A DNA stretch of 40,884 nt. Origin: Bacteroidota bacterium (GTDB lineage Bacteria > Bacteroidota > Bacteroidia > Bacteroidales > CAIWKO01). The notes beneath the pieces were generated by a model that saw only the letters and a program-made list of their open reading frames with translations, was not told the DNA's origin and searched no databases. The DNA is taken from assembly GCA_037133915.1 (NCBI GenBank), contig JBAXND010000038.1, positions 1 through 40,884 of the forward strand, given 5' to 3'. Shown piece after piece: positions 9,176 through 17,370 of the stretch. A program made the translations under genes and the position numbers. Every line of letters begins with the position of its first letter. Position 1 is the first letter of the stretch.

Positions 9176-9599
9176 GTTACGGAGATTTATTGTATGCAAT
9201 AGCTAATGAATTATATTAAAAAACAACAATCATGCCGTAAATGGGTCGTTCCGGGCCTTACTTCCTGACGTGCCTGTCGCAACATTTATATCTTATTTTT
9301 TATTGTGTATGAGGGCGTGCTGTTCGGCGGACCGAATTTTCTCGGACTTGGCGAATGCGACGACTTTAAACGCAAAACTATTTGCAGAGTACTGAACCAG
9401 CACTTTTGCCATACCCATGTTATGCCTTCGTGCTTTTCTTGTTCAATTTCTCCTTTACAATTTTACGGTAACTTTATGAATTTCGGGCCTTTCAATATTA
9501 GCATATTTCTGTCAATTCGATACTTGGTGTTGCCGCCACTTCCTTCCCTTTCTTAGGGGGGAAGGACTTGGATGGTGGCTTTTTCTTTCGGCTCACGAC
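9176..9599. other. 424-bp intergenic region, non-coding repeat-like sequence
   Basis: The short plus-strand ORF inside (9305-9556) has no signal peptide, domain or ribosome site and reads as noise. The stretch ~9320-9425, read on the minus strand (GTGCTGGTTCAGTACTCTGC and surroundings), resembles from memory degenerate intergenic repeats seen in other Bacteroidota contigs; I cannot verify this. Near the 9600 gene end there is a hairpin CCTTCCC (9543-9549) / GGGAAGG (9560-9566), a possible transcript-end structure for that minus-strand gene. Confidence 0.35.
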
Positions 9600-12341
9600 T
9601 TATTTCCCTGTTTTCACAATCTTCCGTACCCGGCTTTTATTCCCGATTGTAATCTGAATAAAATACACCGAAGGCGCAAGCGCCCTCAGGTTCATCAGAT
9701 AGGTATTGGTTCCGCCGGTCGTTGTTATTGAACCTTTATATACGGTTTTGCCTGTGATGTCTTTAATATAAATATCTGTAACACCGTTGGTTTTCGAATT
9801 AAAAGTGGCTTTCAGCTCTCCGGTAAACGGATTCGGCATTACATTTATATTATCGGGGCTGTCGGCAAGTTCGCAGCTATGCGTGCCGATAATGTTAAAC
9901 TGTTCCGAGCTGCCGTCATAATCTGTTTGCGACAGACGATAATAAATACAGGTTCCCGGACTGAAACCTTCATTCGGTAAACGGTCGGCATAACGGTATG
10001 TAATTGTGCTGATGCTGTTTCCTGCACCGTCAACAGTGGCGATAATATCCCAGTGAATGGCATCGGTGCTGCGTTCAATGGTGAAATAATCATTATTGGT
10101 TTCTGTAGCCGTTGACCATACAAGATTTGTCAGCCCTGATTCTTCTTCGCACATCGTTTCAAACATCAGCAGTTTAACCGGAAGTGTATTAATAGTAGAA
10201 CCTGCGCCGCTCATCTGGCTGAAGCGTGTCACCCCGCTCCATATCAGGGCATTTGATGATTCCACCACATAGCCGCTTCCCACCTTGATGGCAACAAAGT
10301 TCGCATTCTCAATGCAGGTGTACCAATCTGTTCCATTGGTTTTTACCGGGTAGTAACTCGATTCCGTACCTTCAATATCGGTATCTGTGTATTGCATACG
10401 TATATCAAAATTCGGGTCAATGAACGAGCCGCCGGGTGTAACATCCCAGTAGCGCGTCAAATAATCCATTAAGCCGGGGTTAAGACCCGGAAGCTTGCTG
10501 TCTTTCACAAAAACATCAATGTAAGCGCCCGATATGGAGGTGGTTATGGCGTTCAGTGTGAAGGTGAAGGGTGAGTAATCATCATTGTCGCCCATGGGGA
10601 AGAAATAAGTAACATCATTTTTATCGTTGATTCTGTAACGTATCGTCCCTTTGGTACTTCCGTTATCGTAAGCCACGATGTAACACGTACCGCTTCCTCC
10701 TGTTATTGTTCCGTTGGCCGATGGGGTGCCTATCGTAAGCAGTTTTCCCGAAAGGTTCAGTTTACCCAGCGTTAAAGTAAGCATTCCTTCAACTCTCGTA
10801 TTGACGGTTGTTCTCACACCCCCGGCGTTGGCTATTTCCAGATTACTGAAGTTGGTTGTTACGCTTCCGCCGATAGTCTGAAGCGCAGTGCCGTTTAGAA
10901 TGATGGTGCCGGCAACGCTCGTAAATGCGCCGTCGTTGGTCCAGTCACCGCGAACACTCAGCGTATTTGAGCCACTTACCGTGAGCGATGCTCCGCTGCT
11001 AATGGATATCTTGCGGCATACACCTCCGGCTACGCCAATGACCGGCTGAAACAGAGCTGCCGGTCTGATTATGACATCGGTAGAAGCTGTCGGAATGCCG
11101 CCGCACCAGTTGGCCGCATTGTTCCAGTCGGTGCTTGTATTCCCGAGCCAGCTGCCGTCAACCAGAACACTCAGCACCACATCCTGAGTAAACGTATTCG
11201 TACAATTGGTCGGTGAGCTGGTAATCGTTAATCGTGTAATCCGAAGAATCTGCCCGTTATTGGCGGTGGTGAGAGCCGGTGTCGTGAATGATGATGTTCC
11301 CGACAGTCCCGAAACCAATCCTGTCAATGGAGTCTGAGCAACACCGTTAATCATATATTCAAGAGAAAAGGTGGTTGACGGCACCAGTCCGCTTACATTG
11401 ATAAAGGCTGCCGAGCCGCCGCAAACGGCTGTTGCCTGAGTTGCGCCTGTTAGGGACGGTAAGGGGTTTACCGTTACCGGGATGGTTTGAGCATTGGTAT
11501 AAACAGTCCCGTTCAGGTTTGTTGATACGGTAAGGGTGGCCATCCATGTTCCGCCTGCTGCAGAAGGAATGGATACATTTTGAGTGTTGTAGCCTGTAAC
11601 GGCGCCTCCGGGAGCTGTAACGTCCCAATGGTAGGTGGGCGCGGCGCCGATGGCACCTGTAAAATTCCCTGTAAGCCCTATGGTTCCTCCCGCGCAGTCG
11701 GGTGCGGTAGCTGCGGGAACAGCGCCCAGTGTACCGCCGGCGCCGGCGGCCATAAGCTGTGCAAAAGTGAAGATATTTCCCGGCGCTCCCGAGCAGTTGG
11801 CAAAATCCACCGTTCCAATCCAGATGGCAACATTGTTGTTGCAGGTACCTGTCAGGCCGCCCAGTCCAACATAAACAATACCGTTTACCGGAAGCTTCAG
11901 GCTTACCTTGTTGTTGAAATAGATGGTTCCCGTTGTACTGTTAACCAGAATAGTCGGTGTGTTGAGATAAAAGGTAACGATGCTGCTTGTTCCCCCGTTC
12001 AGGTAAAGCGTGGCGGTGTTGGCAACCGTAACTTTGGTCATGGGTTGTGTGCTGATGCCCGTATTCCCGATCGTGATGGTGTGTCCTGCGCTTACAAGCA
12101 CACTGCCGGTTCCGCTGTATTGCCCGGGATATCCTTGCCCGGCGGTAGGAGTAAGCCAGCTGCTTCCGTTGTAACGCTGCCATGAGGCGAGGGTGGTCCA
12201 GTTACCTGTTCCTGCCGAGCGGTAGTCGCCGGCAATCTGAGCATGGGTGAAACCTGAGGAAATGATAATGCACACAGCAATGAGCGTCAGGATGAAGAAT
12301 CCTTTTGGTATGCGCGCAGTATGGAGAAGCGGCAGGCTCAT
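9600..12341 (-). CDS. Large secreted surface protein with T9SS type A sorting domain
   Basis: The 913-aa protein begins with a signal sequence (hydrophobic ~14-33, ending HAQ). It continues with a beta-helix-like/autotransporter-like N-terminal half containing the GNWTTLASWQRYNGSSW motif common to Bacteroidota surface proteins, then Ig-like repeats around 210-390 and a second stretch of W-N-solenoid type (NTSTDWNNAANWCGG ~400). The region near 740-810 is the widespread block NLVWSTATETNNDYFTIERS / YYRLSQTDYDG. The last ~80 residues are a T9SS type A sorting domain (INVMPNPFTGELKATF ... IRK-like basic end). It should be exported and attached to or released from the cell surface. Ligand unknown. 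Codon usage is Gly/Thr/Ser-rich as usual for the class. Confidence 0.85.
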   Translation of the reverse strand: MSLPLLHTARIPKGFFILTLIAVCIIISSGFTHAQIAGDYRSAGTGNWTTLASWQRYNGSSWLTPTAGQGYPGQYSGTGSVLVSAGHTITIGNTGISTQPMTKVTVANTATLYLNGGTSSIVTFYLNTPTILVNSTTGTIYFNNKVSLKLPVNGIVYVGLGGLTGTCNNNVAIWIGTVDFANCSGAPGNIFTFAQLMAAGAGGTLGAVPAATAPDCAGGTIGLTGNFTGAIGAAPTYHWDVTAPGGAVTGYNTQNVSIPSAAGGTWMATLTVSTNLNGTVYTNAQTIPVTVNPLPSLTGATQATAVCGGSAAFINVSGLVPSTTFSLEYMINGVAQTPLTGLVSGLSGTSSFTTPALTTANNGQILRITRLTITSSPTNCTNTFTQDVVLSVLVDGSWLGNTSTDWNNAANWCGGIPTASTDVIIRPAALFQPVIGVAGGVCRKISISSGASLTVSGSNTLSVRGDWTNDGAFTSVAGTIILNGTALQTIGGSVTTNFSNLEIANAGGVRTTVNTRVEGMLTLTLGKLNLSGKLLTIGTPSANGTITGGSGTCYIVAYDNGSTKGTIRYRINDKNDVTYFFPMGDNDDYSPFTFTLNAITTSISGAYIDVFVKDSKLPGLNPGLMDYLTRYWDVTPGGSFIDPNFDIRMQYTDTDIEGTESSYYPVKTNGTDWYTCIENANFVAIKVGSGYVVESSNALIWSGVTRFSQMSGAGSTINTLPVKLLMFETMCEEESGLTNLVWSTATETNNDYFTIERSTDAIHWDIIATVDGAGNSISTITYRYADRLPNEGFSPGTCIYYRLSQTDYDGSSEQFNIIGTHSCELADSPDNINVMPNPFTGELKATFNSKTNGVTDIYIKDITGKTVYKGSITTTGGTNTYLMNLRALAPSVYFIQITIGNKSRVRKIVKTGK

Positions 12342-12679
12342 GGCACCGTATGTTGGTTTGTTTGCTGTTTACTTTGCTGTAGAGTAGATTGCTTTCATTT
12401 TAAGAAGATTTTAATAATTAATATGCATGTGAAATTACGACAATTATACTATAGAATGAAAGGCACAAAAGACCTGTTATTTCAGGCAGGAACGCGTGCT
12501 TCCCCGCAGGACTTTTAACCTGTTTAAAACCTCTTTTGTTATACGACTTTCATCAATTGCGGCTCATGTATCATCACCACATAAAACAATCATTATCCGT
12601 GAGCCGCCGGATTAAAACCATTCATTCGTTCTACAGGCCTTAAACCCCTCCGGGGTAATATTTCTTCAGTCTTTTTTTT
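12342..12679. other. Intergenic region upstream of the 913-aa gene; possible repeat remnant
   Basis: No gene seen. Around 12590-12655 it carries GAGCCGCCGGATTAAAACC, CATTCATTCGTTCTACA and the small hairpin ACCCC-tcc-GGGGT, a combination I associate from memory with dispersed non-coding repeats in Bacteroidota genomes; this needs a database search. No TAnnTTTG promoter facing the 913-aa gene was found in the first 130 bp. Confidence 0.3.
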
Positions 12680-12840
12680 GACTTTCGACTTTTGACTTTC
12701 GACTTTCGACTCTCGACTCTCGACTTTTGACTTTTGACTTTCGACTTTTGACTTTCGACTTTTGACTTTCGACTTACGGCTCCCGACTCTCGACTCTCGA
12801 CTCTCGACTCTCGACTCTTGACTTTCGACTCCCGACTCCC
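12680..12840 (+). repeat. Tandem heptanucleotide array, 23 units (GACTYYY)
   Basis: Exactly 161 bp in perfect 7-bp register: units GACTTTC, GACTTTT, GACTCTC, GACTCCC, with two diverged units (GACTTAC, GGCTCCC). GACT is nearly invariant and the last three bases vary among pyrimidines. The strand is purely pyrimidine except for GA. It makes a spurious minus-strand ORF rich in Ser/Arg/Lys/Glu. It lies upstream of the DEAD-box helicase promoter. Confidence 0.95.
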
Positions 12841-12855
12841 CTCCGACAGCCATTT

Positions 12856-12883
12856 TTAGTTCTTAGTTCTTCACTCTTACTTA
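12856..12883 (+). repeat. Degenerate heptanucleotide array, 4 units (TTAGTTC)
   Basis: Units TTAGTTC, TTAGTTC, TTCACTC, TTACTTA in 7-bp register. It follows the 23-unit array by 15 bp and ends 5 bp before the -7 element of the helicase promoter, so it covers the place where the -33 element would be. Confidence 0.6.
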
Positions 12884-12888
12884 TTTCC

Positions 12889-12896
12889 TACCTTTG
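12889..12896 (+). promoter_or_regulatory. Bacteroidota-type -7 promoter element (TACCTTTG) of the helicase gene
   Basis: TACCTTTG fits the TAnnTTTG consensus perfectly. The helicase ATG is only five bases after it, so transcription should start at or within a few bases of the ATG and the mRNA may be leaderless. No clear -33 TTG; a heptamer array occupies that position. Confidence 0.6.
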
Positions 12897-12901
12897 CAGC
12901 T

Positions 12902-14140
12902 ATGAAGTTCACACAATACGATTTCGTTGCACCGCTGAAGATTAATCTCAAAAGGCTTGGTTTCAGCAGACCTACTGATATTCAGTATAAATCCATTTCG
13001 CCTATTCTGAAAGGTGAAGATGTGCTGGCCATTGCCCAGACGGGAACCGGCAAAACCGCCGCCTATGCTATTCCGGTTATACAGTTGTTAACTACCCGCC
13101 CTGCCATTACCGAACCCTTCTCGGTTCGTTGTCTCATCATGGTTCCTACGCATGAACTTTCAATACAGGTTGCCGGCGTCATTGAAGAATTAATTTTCGG
13201 ACTTCCGCTTACCGTGCTCGGATTAATAGGAGGAGTGGAGCAGGCACCTCAGATTGCCATGCTCAAGCAGCGCGTTGATATTCTGGTTGCCACACCCGGA
13301 CGCATGTTCGACCTCGCCAGCCAGGGATTTTTGAAGTTTACCGGTGTTGAAATACTCGTACTCGACGAAGCCGACCATATGCTTGAACTCGGATTCATCA
13401 CCGATATGCAGCAGCTCATACGCCGCATTCCCAAAGGACGGCAAACCTTATTCTTTTCGGCAACTATCAACGAACATATTAAAGATTTGGCTTATGGACT
13501 GGTGCGCCATGCCGTCAGAATACAGATTTCACCCAAGGATCCCGTTTCCCGGAACATCGATCATTCGGTAGCTTTTGTGGAAATGGACGATAAACGCTTT
13601 TTCCTCGAACAGGTCATTAAAGCGCATCCCGACAGTAAGATACTGGTGTTTGTACGAACCAAAGTAAGAGCCGAGCGTGTCGCATCCGCGTTGGAAAGAG
13701 TAGATATTACCAGCCAGACCATTCATGGCGATAAAGACCAGGACGAGCGTTCTCAGGTTATGACAAATTTCAGAGAGGGTGTCAATAAAATTCTGATTGC
13801 TACCGATGTGAGCGCGCGCGGCATCGACATCCCCGATGTGGAATATGTTGTCAACTACGACTTACCCGAAGTAGCCGAAAACTATGTGCATCGCGTGGGA
13901 CGTACCGGCAGAGGCGACAAGAGAGGTGTCGCCATATCTTTCTGCAGCAGCAGCGAAAAAGAAATACTGACTGAGATAGAAAATTTTCTCGAGCGCCCGG
14001 TCAGCGTGATGTCTATCAACAAAACAGAATACGAAGCCACCATCGACTTCTCGGAAGCCAGCCCTCACGACTGGCGCTCGTTGATTGCAGAGAATGAAGC
14101 AACTCCCGCACCTAAGAAGAAAGCAAAGAAGAAGAATTAA
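12902..14140 (+). CDS. DEAD-box ATP-dependent RNA helicase (RhlE/DeaD type)
   Basis: The 412-aa protein carries the full set of DEAD-box motifs in order: Q-motif region (F21...PTDIQ), motif I AQTGTGKT (45-52), motif Ia-like VPTHELSIQ (81-89), TPGR (131-134), DEAD (155-158), SAT (186-188), the helicase C-terminal domain with ARGIDIP (305-311) and HRVGRTGRG (330-338), and a short Lys-rich tail (KKKAKKKN) that can bind RNA. It unwinds RNA duplexes with ATP in the cytoplasm, typically in ribosome assembly, RNA decay or cold adaptation. The exact subfamily cannot be fixed by eye. It is monocistronic, with its own promoter 5 bp upstream; the next gene also has its own promoter. Confidence 0.95.
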   Translation: MKFTQYDFVAPLKINLKRLGFSRPTDIQYKSISPILKGEDVLAIAQTGTGKTAAYAIPVIQLLTTRPAITEPFSVRCLIMVPTHELSIQVAGVIEELIFGLPLTVLGLIGGVEQAPQIAMLKQRVDILVATPGRMFDLASQGFLKFTGVEILVLDEADHMLELGFITDMQQLIRRIPKGRQTLFFSATINEHIKDLAYGLVRHAVRIQISPKDPVSRNIDHSVAFVEMDDKRFFLEQVIKAHPDSKILVFVRTKVRAERVASALERVDITSQTIHGDKDQDERSQVMTNFREGVNKILIATDVSARGIDIPDVEYVVNYDLPEVAENYVHRVGRTGRGDKRGVAISFCSSSEKEILTEIENFLERPVSVMSINKTEYEATIDFSEASPHDWRSLIAENEATPAPKKKAKKKN

Positions 14141-14237
14141 CCCATGCCTTCAGATATTTTATAATTCACTGCTTTTGTTGTGATTTGCGAATGCTATAAA
14201 TCATATCGGATAAGATACTATGTAGCTCAATTTTGCG

Positions 14238-14245
14238 TAAATTTG
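14238..14245 (+). promoter_or_regulatory. Candidate -7 element (TAAATTTG) of the Rrf2 gene
   Basis: A perfect TAnnTTTG match 38 bp upstream of the Rrf2 start codon. No convincing -33 element. A leader of about 30 nt would result, room for autoregulatory operator sequences as is common for Rrf2 genes. Confidence 0.5.
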
Positions 14246-14283
14246 CATTGTGAATTTGTTATCAACACTAACTCGAATGCTTT

Positions 14284-14751
14284 ATGAGAGTCAATACTAA
14301 AATCCGCTATGGCTTACGCACCATGATAGAACTGGGGCTGAACGAAAACAGCAAAAGCGATACAGGGCTGTACCAGAAAGAAATTGCCGAACATCAAAAC
14401 CTTTCTGAGAAATATCTTGATCCTATCATTGCCGCTTTGAAGATTTCCGGGCTGATAAAGAATGCCGGTGGTAAAAAAAGCGGATACCTGCTCGCCAAAC
14501 CTCAGTCCGAGATTCGGATATACGATATCTACCGCGCATTTGAGCCTGAGCTGTCCATTATTCATTGTATGAATAAACCTGTTACCTGCTTTGTTTCACA
14601 TATCTGCGTTGCGAACGAATACTGGATGGATCTGAACGATGTCATTACCGGTCACATGAAAAAAACTACGCTCGAAGAAATGGTTAAAAAGCATGTGAAG
14701 ATTAAAAAACGTATTGCGAAGGAAGTCCTTACAGGTCATTGCCAGTCGTAA
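14284..14751 (+). CDS. Rrf2 family transcriptional regulator, possibly Fe-S
   Basis: The 155-aa protein has the Rrf2 winged-helix N-terminus (KIRYGLRTMIELGLN, then LSEKYLDPIIAALKISGLIKNAGGKKSGYLLAK, with the wing GGKKSGY). Three cysteines C95-x6-C102-x5-C108 lie in the region where IscR and NsrR hold a [2Fe-2S] or [4Fe-4S] cluster with similar spacing. It may therefore sense iron-sulfur status, NO or redox change. Neighbours (helicase, exonuclease VII) do not point to a specific regulon and no Fe-S biogenesis genes are in the window. It has its own promoter-like element. Confidence 0.9.
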   Translation: MRVNTKIRYGLRTMIELGLNENSKSDTGLYQKEIAEHQNLSEKYLDPIIAALKISGLIKNAGGKKSGYLLAKPQSEIRIYDIYRAFEPELSIIHCMNKPVTCFVSHICVANEYWMDLNDVITGHMKKTTLEEMVKKHVKIKKRIAKEVLTGHCQS

Positions 14752-14834
14752 CGCCCTTTTATTATTCTGCATGAGCATACACAACACCTTGTGCGATGTG
14801 CATTTTTTTTCGAGGTTATCAATTCATAAAACCA

Positions 14835-14842
14835 TAACTTTG
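14835..14842 (+). promoter_or_regulatory. Candidate -7 element (TAACTTTG) of the xseA-xseB operon
   Basis: A perfect TAnnTTTG match 58 bp upstream of the xseA ATG. A weak ribosome site AAGGA precedes the ATG. Promoter call rests on consensus match only. Confidence 0.5.
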
Positions 14843-14900
14843 TGAAAACTGAGTTCTGCACAGCCGGTACTTATTTTGTAATGTAATTAACTAAGGAAAA

Positions 14901-16052
14901 ATGAATCAGCATTTACGCCTTTCGGAACTGGTGAATGAAATTGCGGAAGTAATCAGCGACCGTTTTGAAGGTGAGATGTTCTGGATAAAAGCTGAGATTA
15001 CCGACGTAAAAAAGCAACCCGACAAACGCTGGTGCTTTCTTAAATTCATTGAAAAGGAAGGCGCATTTATTACAAGCGAAATGAAGGCGGTTTTCTGGGC
15101 AAACGCTTACGGTAGCATTGAACGGTTTGAAAAACTCAGCGGACGAATCTTCTCGAACGGGCTGGAAATAACATGTCAGGTCAGGGTACGCTTCAACAAC
15201 CGCTACGGTATGAGTCTCGATGTGCTCGACATTGACCACGCCTATACCATGGGCGAACTCGAGCTGGAACGGCAAAAAACACTGGAGCGACTTGTGAGCG
15301 AAAATCCGGAAACCATCAGTCTGGTGAACGGGCAATATGTTACACGAAACAAACGACTCGAACTGCCTCTGGTCGTGCAGCGCATAGCATTGGTTACAGC
15401 TCCCGGATCCGACGGTCAGCGCGACTTCAAAGAAGTGATTACAAAAAATAAATATGGCTACGCATTTTCCGTTACTGAATTTCTGACACAGGTACAGGGC
15501 GATGCTGCCGGTGCATTGCTTGCCGGACAGTTAAAGCTGATTGGTGAAGCACAAGAGCAATTCGACCTGGTGGCTATGGTGCGCGGCGGAGGCTCGCAGA
15601 CAGATTTTAAACCTTTTGACGATTACGAATTGTCGCGCCTGATTGCCGGCTTTCCATTGCCTGTAATTACCGGCATCGGCCACGACCGCAATACAAGCAT
15701 TGCCGATATGATGGCACGCCAGCTCAAAACACCCACCGAAGCCGCATCGTATATAGTTGAGCATAATTTTAATTTTGAAAGTGAAATCATTCAGCTGAAA
15801 GACCGCTTTTTCAGAAGTGCCGAAAATCTTCTGAACGGCGCCCGCGAAAGCCTTCAGAATATGAAACGGATTATTAAAAGTTATAGTCCTGAATCCATTC
15901 TTAATAAAGGGTATGCCATTATTACTGTCAACGGAACAATTATCACCAATCCCGCCGACCTGAATCCGGATGATGAAATACAGACTATTTTAAGGAATGA
16001 AATTATTGAAAGTGTGATAACGAAAAAAAGAAGCAATGAAACCGAATTATAG
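14901..16052 (+). CDS. xseA: Exodeoxyribonuclease VII large subunit
   Basis: The 383-aa protein has an N-terminal OB-fold (EMFWIKAEITDVKKQ...RWCFLKFIEK) for single-stranded DNA, and the catalytic domain with TAPGSDGQRDF, VRGGGSQTDFKPFDDYELSRLI and GIGHDRNTSIADMMA...KTPTEAA, the hallmark motifs of XseA. It is somewhat shorter than the E. coli protein, mainly in the C-terminal coiled region. With XseB it forms exonuclease VII, which degrades single-stranded DNA from both ends in repair and recombination. Its stop overlaps the xseB start by 17 bp, so the two are translated from one operon. Confidence 0.95.
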   Translation: MNQHLRLSELVNEIAEVISDRFEGEMFWIKAEITDVKKQPDKRWCFLKFIEKEGAFITSEMKAVFWANAYGSIERFEKLSGRIFSNGLEITCQVRVRFNNRYGMSLDVLDIDHAYTMGELELERQKTLERLVSENPETISLVNGQYVTRNKRLELPLVVQRIALVTAPGSDGQRDFKEVITKNKYGYAFSVTEFLTQVQGDAAGALLAGQLKLIGEAQEQFDLVAMVRGGGSQTDFKPFDDYELSRLIAGFPLPVITGIGHDRNTSIADMMARQLKTPTEAASYIVEHNFNFESEIIQLKDRFFRSAENLLNGARESLQNMKRIIKSYSPESILNKGYAIITVNGTIITNPADLNPDDEIQTILRNEIIESVITKKRSNETEL

Positions 16053-16254
16053 TAAAGCTTACAACGATTTGCTGAAGCTTGTTGACCGGATTGAAGACGA
16101 CGAAATTCAGCTCGATGTTCTCGCTTCAAAGGTAAAGCAGGCAAAAGAACTCATAGAATTCTGCGAAAACAGCCTTAGAGGAATTGAGACCGAAGTGAAT
16201 GATGAGCTTACAGGACACAAGAAAAATTCCAAAGAGAGAAAATCGGAGAACTGA
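16036..16254 (+). CDS. xseB: Exodeoxyribonuclease VII small subunit
   Basis: A 72-aa helical protein (YSKAYNDLLKLVDRIEDDEIQLDVLASKVKQA) matching the XseB pattern of two helices forming a hairpin. It binds the long helix of XseA in several copies. Length is as usual. The ATG lies inside the 3' end of xseA (17-bp overlap), which suggests translational coupling and confirms identity. Confidence 0.93.
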   Translation: MKPNYSKAYNDLLKLVDRIEDDEIQLDVLASKVKQAKELIEFCENSLRGIETEVNDELTGHKKNSKERKSEN

Positions 16255-16305
16255 TTACAATCGTTACAATTCGCAAAGTTGTTATTTATTTAAACCAGTA
16301 TTATT

Positions 16306-17007
16306 ATGAATACCTTTATCAGTGACATTTCAAACAAAGAATTTCCGGTAACAGAAAAAGTATCGGCACGAATAATACGACCATCGCTGCTTGCCATCAT
16401 TCAAAAAGATAAACCGGCATTCACCGAAGAAAATTATCTTTCTGTTGACGAACTGAATTACTACCGCCAAAAATATATTTCCGACACTTTGGTGAGCGAA
16501 ATGGGCGAACTCACGGAACTCGAACAAACCGTGCTGACTTCACTCACCGATAAAACCACCATTACCGATAAAGTTGATGTCGACAAGCAGCAGAACACGA
16601 CTTTCGGGCAGCGTGTTGCCGATAAAGTTGCTTCATTCGGCGGCAGCTGGAAGTTCATTATCATGTTCGGTACTTTTATTTTTGTATGGATTTCTCTCAA
16701 CGTTTTTATGCTCGCCAACAAGGGATTCGATCCGTATCCTTACATACTTCTTAACTTGATTTTGTCGTGCATCGCTGCCATTCAGGCCCCCGTAATTATG
16801 ATGAGCCAGAACCGTCAGGAAGACAAAGACCGCGAACGCGCCAAAAAAGATTATATGATTAATCTGAAATCGGAATTGGAAATACGCATGCTGCACGAAA
16901 AAATTGACCATCTGATTATGCATCAGCAACAGGAACTGCTCGAAATTCAAAAAGTACAGATCGAAATGATGAAGGATATCCTTGAAAAAGTGGAGCGAAA
17001 ACCGTAG
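16306..17007 (+). CDS. DUF1003 family inner-membrane protein
   Basis: The 233-aa protein carries the DUF1003 core: RVADKVASFGGSWKFIIMFG, transmembrane helix ~115-136, a short loop with FDPYPYILLN, a second helix ~144-166, then SQNRQEDKDRERAKKDY and a charged cytosolic helix with a coiled-coil-like end (HEKIDHLIMHQQQELLEIQKVQ). The N-terminal ~100 residues are soluble. The biochemical role of DUF1003 proteins is not established. It starts 51 bp after xseB and may be on the same transcript; no promoter consensus is visible in the gap. Confidence 0.88.
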   Translation: MNTFISDISNKEFPVTEKVSARIIRPSLLAIIQKDKPAFTEENYLSVDELNYYRQKYISDTLVSEMGELTELEQTVLTSLTDKTTITDKVDVDKQQNTTFGQRVADKVASFGGSWKFIIMFGTFIFVWISLNVFMLANKGFDPYPYILLNLILSCIAAIQAPVIMMSQNRQEDKDRERAKKDYMINLKSELEIRMLHEKIDHLIMHQQQELLEIQKVQIEMMKDILEKVERKP

Positions 17008-17060
17008 AATAGGAGATATGATGATTTTGGGATATTTTACCCGACATTCATTAAATTTAT

Positions 17061-17068
17061 TAGTTTTG
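17061..17068 (+). promoter_or_regulatory. Candidate -7 element (TAGTTTTG) for the 17157-20044 operon
   Basis: A perfect TAnnTTTG match in the 149-bp gap after the DUF1003 gene. It would give a leader of about 85 nt before the small membrane protein and would serve the three-gene unit that follows. Confidence 0.5.
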
Positions 17069-17156
17069 CATCAGTAAACGGGTGCTTTGGATAAGGATAC
17101 GGCGAAATATCCTGAGTTGAATACCGTTTTCTAAATAGTACCTTCAATAAATTTAT

Positions 17157-17366
17157 ATGGGCAGAAAATGGAATTTTAGTTTTATGAATATCTTCAGCCT
17201 GGTGATGGTTGTTACCTATATTGGAGTTGGTATTTACCTTCTTGTTTCACCCAAATTTGTTCAGATACAGAAAGAAGTAAAGGTTATTTTCGCTGTATTT
17301 TTTATGCTTTACGGGATATTCCGCTTAGCCAGAACATGGCCCAAATTAAGAAATTATAAACATTAA
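17157..17366 (+). CDS. Small two-helix membrane protein
   Basis: A 69-aa protein with two hydrophobic helices (FSLVMVVTYIGVGIYLLV and VIFAVFFMLYGIFRLA), separated by a short charged loop and ending in basic residues. It is followed after only 4 bp by the PstS-like lipoprotein and then a TPR protein; from memory small membrane proteins of this kind recur beside those two genes in Bacteroidota, often after ExbB/ExbD genes, which are missing here. Probably an inner-membrane partner of that system. Function unknown. Confidence 0.75.
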   Translation: MGRKWNFSFMNIFSLVMVVTYIGVGIYLLVSPKFVQIQKEVKVIFAVFFMLYGIFRLARTWPKLRNYKH

Positions 17367-17370
17367 GACG

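Noticed and set aside
9305..9556. 83-codon plus-strand ORF in the 9.2-9.6 kb spacer
   Set aside because: No domain, signal peptide or promoter; reads as non-coding.
12593..12853. Minus-strand ORF of 86 codons rich in Ser, Arg, Lys and Glu
   Set aside because: It is the translation of the 23-unit heptamer array; composition follows the repeat and there is no start signal or domain.
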